A stretch of 64,000 bases of DNA from Polaribacter sejongensis (GTDB lineage: Bacteria > Bacteroidota > Bacteroidia > Flavobacteriales > Flavobacteriaceae): assembly GCF_038024065.1 (NCBI RefSeq), contig NZ_CP150667.1, positions 1,302,001-1,366,000 on the forward strand, given 5' to 3'. Positions 60,535 to 64,000 of the stretch are shown here, piece by piece. Within the stretch, counting starts at the first letter, position 1, and each line of letters opens with the position of its first letter. Under the pieces are notes generated by a model, which was not told where the DNA came from, did not search any database, and saw only the letters and a program-made list of their open reading frames with translations. The position numbers and the translations under genes are program-made.

Positions 60535-63500
60535 TTAGTTTCCTTCGAAATTTATTAACTTATCCTTTAATCTTAAGGTAGAATCTCTTTTTATGAAAGT
60601 TTCGTTTTCTCTAACAACTCTTTTCTTTCCTTTAATTTTTCTTAACAAGCCAGAAAGTGTATTAAAATTAACCTGATAAGAAAGTCCGACACCTTGCGTA
60701 TAGCCTTCTTCTTCTGTAGAATATTGTATTTCGTTTTGTCTATTAAAAATAACACCTCTAAAATTCCCCTCTTTATTTAATAGAATTTCAACTTTTACCT
60801 CACCAACAACACTAGATTGCGTTTGTGTACCAACCGGGACTCCCACTTTACCGTTAATAACAACTTTATCACCCAATTGTGTGCTTACAGAAACATCTAC
60901 TTGATTATCTGTATATAAACTTCCTATATCAGTACCACTATTTCCTTGTTGATAATCTACTCCTAATTGAAATTTACCATCAGGATTATTTAATAAGCTA
61001 GAAAAAGCGGCAGACACTGCACTAGAAGCTGTATTAGAAAAAGTTTCACCTGCATTAAAATCTGCTCTATCTGGGTTTGCAAAACTACCAAAAGCAAGTA
61101 ATGATATAAATTGGGTTGTTTTCTCGTTTACATTATTATCATTTAAAATAAACTCTAACTCACTCGCAATCGATGGATCTACATTTGTTAATTGAATGTC
61201 TAAATCTTGTTTAGAACTAAATAAACCTCCTGTAATTTTGGTTACTAGATCTACCTCAATCTTTCTATTAGAATTAAAATTTTGCAATAAAACTCCCGGG
61301 TTGGCTTTTGCCTTATAAATTGCTGTTACATCTAAATTGGCTTCATACGGATTTCCGCTCCAAGAAACCGTACCTCCTTTTTGTATTAAGAATGGTTTAC
61401 TTACAATGCCTCCATATTTAAAATCGTAAACACCACTATCTATCATATAATCGCCAAACATGTTAAATTTACCACGTGTATTTATCTCTATCCTTAGATT
61501 TCCTTTACCGCTACCAGTTAACTGACTCCCATTCACCTCATCTATAACCACCTGAGCCGTTGCATCGCTTGTTACATCTAAATCCATATTTAAAGACAAT
61601 CCTTTAATAGCTTCTAAAGCAACCTCTTTTTGTTTTTCTTGAATTCCAGTTTCCTTTGTTTTAAAATGAATTAAATTATAGCTATCTACGGTTTCTATAT
61701 CTTTTAAAGGAACAACAAATGCAGTACCAGGCATTGTTTTAGCATTAATATCTATTGTTAATTGATCTGTTAACCCTGTAATATTAGCAGTACCATCTAT
61801 AAAAGCAGAACCATAATAGAGTGATTCATCAGTATTTTTAGTATCTAAAACTAATAAATTATTGCTCTCTATTTCTATATTTAAAAACCACTTTTTAAAA
61901 TTCAAATGGGTAATATCTCCAATAAGCCTCCCACGACTTTTATGCTTGGTGTCTACCAATTTCACTTCTTCAAAAATAAACGACTGTTCTTGTAAACTGA
62001 TTATAGATTCTCCTTCAAAATCATAATCTACATTAAGATACGGAAACTTTAACCCCGCATTTCTTAGCGCTAAAGTTCCTTCCATTTCAGGATTCCCTAA
62101 GAAACCTCTTAAAGAAAAGTCGCCATTTGCAGTACCTCTTATAGAGGATAAAACGTCTTGCCCAAGCGGACTGAAAGCGTCTAAGCCAAACTCTTCTAAG
62201 TAAACATCTAAATCTATTAAAGGCCTTTTTTCTGAGAAATCTAAAGAACCAGTTGCGGCAATACTTTTTACCTTTTCATTATTTATAGATAAATCTACTT
62301 GGTACTTTTTATAAGAATTGTTTCCTTTTACATTTAAGGATAAATCTCCTTGTTTAAAATTATTGACTTGAAAATCTGCAATAGAAAGTAATGCTTCCGG
62401 ATTGTAAACACCTTTACTTTGAACAAAATCTACATGACCAGACAAAACTCCTTTTAACGCAAGACTATCAATTTTAGGTAAAAAACTCTCTAACTTCACT
62501 TTTGTAAAATCGGCTAAAAGCACTTTCTCAGAATCTCCTTTTACACTCCCAGAAAACTCTATTTTTTGCTCTCCAGAAGTAAATTTAAACTGACTAAAGT
62601 TAAAATCATTTTCTTTGATATTGAAAGTAACTTTATTTTTATTTAATACGTCTGGATTAATCTCCCAAGTATTTTCTTTAAATATTAAGGATGATTTTTC
62701 GAGACCAACAACAGATTTTCCTTCCGGATTAAATGTATAGAAAAAATCGAGATTAAAATTTTCGTTCTTTTTATTACCTCCTTTAAATTCTGATTTAAAG
62801 TACAAGGTATCATTCTGATTTAAACTTAATAAATTTAACTTAGAAACATTATAATATTTTGTATTTACTTCGGATGCTGTTAAATGTGAATTATAAAGCG
62901 GATTTTGATTGTCTGTTCTTAACAAAATATCTTTTACTTCACTACCATAAGCTTCTATTTTGGGCGAAGAAAACGTTAACCTTAATTGGTTTTTATCTGC
63001 TTTAATTTTACCTTTTATCTTTGTGTTGTTATCAATAGAAATCTCAGGAAAAAACACCGTAACAATTTGATTATAAATCGTGAAATTAAAATCTAGAAAC
63101 TGATTTGGTGCTACAGTAAAAGGTGTATAGTTTGTATAAACACTACCCAATGCATTTTGTGCAACGGGTAACAATTCTGAAAAAGAAAATTTACCCGTAA
63201 GGTATCCTTCTGCAATATCTTTAGAGACTACTTCTATTGTTTTAATACTATCTTTTAAAGAAGATAATACATTAAATTCTTTAAAATTAAATTCTTCTTT
63301 TTGGTTTGTGTATAAAATATTTGTAAAAGTTGCTTTTCCGGTAATATCATCAAAAGTATTTCCTTCTACATCTAATACTATATCTCCCTTTAAAACAGCA
63401 ATACTATCTCTTGTAAAAAGGTTTGTTTCTTTTAAATTAAGGTATTCTATATTCGATTTAAAATCGAACTTATTAATATCTGTAGACAAATCTGCCAATC

Positions 63501-64000
63501 CGTTAAACTTCATTTTAAAGTTAACGTCATCTATATTTAAATCTCCATCAAATTTATTATTTTGATATTGACCATTTGCTTCAATATTTTTATAGGTATA
63601 TTTTTTAAAATTAAGCTCTGCAACAGTACCTATAAAAGAAGTATTAATATTATCTAATTTAAAACCACTCCCTTTTACATCTCCTTTTAGGGAAACATTA
63701 CCAAATAAAGGGTCATTAAACAGCTCTCCAATATCAAACGTATTTAACGCTATTTTTCCACTGTAGGCGGCATAATCAATATCGTCTATATTAGAAATTT
63801 GCAAGTCGGATACTACATTTCCTATTTCAGATTGTAAATCTAAATTAGCTTTAATTTCTTTAGAAGTAACATGTACTTGCCCCTTTAAAGTAAATCTTCC
63901 AAATTTAGCAAATTCCGATGGCAGTGTCTTTCCCAAAACATTAGGTAAAATACTTTTTAAGTCATAATAAGTAGCTGTTACATCTCTTAAATTACCATTA
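60535..64000 (-). CDS. tamB: TamB-like translocation and assembly module protein (N-terminus outside the window)
   Basis: At least 1155 residues; the frame stays open to the window edge, and the TTG at 63936 is internal, not a start. The visible part is a long series of beta-strand repeats (a beta-helix or taco), ending in the conserved C-terminal TamB domain (DUF490): TGSGKGNLRIEINTRGKFNMFGDYMID, GGIVSKPFLIQKGGTVSWSGNPYEANLDV and the QLGDKVVINGKVGVP segment. TamB spans the periplasm between the inner membrane and a BamA-like barrel and takes part in outer-membrane protein assembly or phospholipid transport. The gene is a neighbour of the glycolytic operon with 225 bases between. Confidence 0.93.
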   Translation of the reverse strand, partial: NGNLRDVTATYYDLKSILPNVLGKTLPSEFAKFGRFTLKGQVHVTSKEIKANLDLQSEIGNVVSDLQISNIDDIDYAAYSGKIALNTFDIGELFNDPLFGNVSLKGDVKGSGFKLDNINTSFIGTVAELNFKKYTYKNIEANGQYQNNKFDGDLNIDDVNFKMKFNGLADLSTDINKFDFKSNIEYLNLKETNLFTRDSIAVLKGDIVLDVEGNTFDDITGKATFTNILYTNQKEEFNFKEFNVLSSLKDSIKTIEVVSKDIAEGYLTGKFSFSELLPVAQNALGSVYTNYTPFTVAPNQFLDFNFTIYNQIVTVFFPEISIDNNTKIKGKIKADKNQLRLTFSSPKIEAYGSEVKDILLRTDNQNPLYNSHLTASEVNTKYYNVSKLNLLSLNQNDTLYFKSEFKGGNKKNENFNLDFFYTFNPEGKSVVGLEKSSLIFKENTWEINPDVLNKNKVTFNIKENDFNFSQFKFTSGEQKIEFSGSVKGDSEKVLLADFTKVKLESFLPKIDSLALKGVLSGHVDFVQSKGVYNPEALLSIADFQVNNFKQGDLSLNVKGNNSYKKYQVDLSINNEKVKSIAATGSLDFSEKRPLIDLDVYLEEFGLDAFSPLGQDVLSSIRGTANGDFSLRGFLGNPEMEGTLALRNAGLKFPYLNVDYDFEGESIISLQEQSFIFEEVKLVDTKHKSRGRLIGDITHLNFKKWFLNIEIESNNLLVLDTKNTDESLYYGSAFIDGTANITGLTDQLTIDINAKTMPGTAFVVPLKDIETVDSYNLIHFKTKETGIQEKQKEVALEAIKGLSLNMDLDVTSDATAQVVIDEVNGSQLTGSGKGNLRIEINTRGKFNMFGDYMIDSGVYDFKYGGIVSKPFLIQKGGTVSWSGNPYEANLDVTAIYKAKANPGVLLQNFNSNRKIEVDLVTKITGGLFSSKQDLDIQLTNVDPSIASELEFILNDNNVNEKTTQFISLLAFGSFANPDRADFNAGETFSNTASSAVSAAFSSLLNNPDGKFQLGVDYQQGNSGTDIGSLYTDNQVDVSVSTQLGDKVVINGKVGVPVGTQTQSSVVGEVKVEILLNKEGNFRGVIFNRQNEIQYSTEEEGYTQGVGLSYQVNFNTLSGLLRKIKGKKRVVRENETFIKRDSTLRLKDKLINFEGN

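Noticed and set aside
63308-63565. 85-codon plus-strand frame within tamB
   Set aside because: Antisense shadow of the repetitive tamB sequence.
63936-63936. TTG at this position as the start of the TamB-like gene
   Set aside because: The frame remains open upstream to the window edge, and a TamB protein needs an N-terminal membrane helix that is not in the window, so the real start lies outside.

Overview
The window is AT-rich chromosomal DNA from a member of the Flavobacteriaceae (phylum Bacteroidota), probably a marine genus close to Polaribacter or Tenacibaculum. Four things point there: Bacteroidota-type -7 boxes (TAnnTTTG) upstream of several genes with no Shine-Dalgarno sequences; lipoprotein signals and paired flavobacterial genes (a PLP cysteate synthase-like gene beside an alpha-oxoamine synthase, as expected for sulfonolipid synthesis); the C5 heme pathway finishing with HemJ; and lptD-amidase-MCE-FeS synteny. 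No rRNA, tRNA, insertion sequence, prophage or CRISPR array was seen. The genus is an inference.

Layout. 1-5.3 kb: truncated ABC-F gene, a lipoprotein with a thioredoxin-like C-terminus, a DEAD-box helicase and a lipoprotein alpha-carbonic anhydrase. 5.3-10 kb: putative capnine (sulfonolipid) gene pair and a prolyl oligopeptidase. 10-14 kb: YbaB, two small membrane proteins and an AsmA-family protein. 14.2-16.2 kb: a membrane-anchored TPR-HTH regulator beside a candidate small RNA whose promoter is preceded by four helically phased GTAAC half-sites. 16.3-31.4 kb: heme biosynthesis. hemA, a hemC-hemD fusion, hemB, hemL, hemE and hemF lie on the minus strand, with a Trk/Ktr potassium system and two membrane genes embedded. 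An AraC regulator, hemH and hemJ lie on the plus strand. Together they cover glutamyl-tRNA to protoheme. 31.4-42.3 kb: a ParE-type toxin-antitoxin pair, recR, a sodium symporter, a RloC/PrrC-like ATPase that is the best defence candidate here, a flavoprotein, pdxH, sixA-like, ppx/gppA, an OmpA protein and a thioredoxin. 42.8-50.1 kb: menE-CPBP-menC-SRPBCC-UPF0173-menA (menaquinone) and two bacterial PH-domain proteins. 50.1-57.3 kb: two FeS proteins, an MCE protein and an amidase, divergent from lptD. 57.4-64 kb: ridA, mgsA, gapA, pfkA and the C-terminal part of TamB.

The most unusual content is non-coding. Heptanucleotide arrays with core CAGTNNN sit at or just after stop codons and read in the sense of the preceding gene. 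A second heptad family (TCGTAAT) reads into the start codons of recR and of the divergent symporter. A roughly 95-bp structured repeat occurs in four spacers, three of them in the heme region, and two further palindromic repeats lie in the hem spacers. The last codons of the hemC-hemD fusion are duplicated about 230 bp downstream of the gene. Two short promoter-terminator units look like small RNAs and share an 8-nt perfect complementarity.
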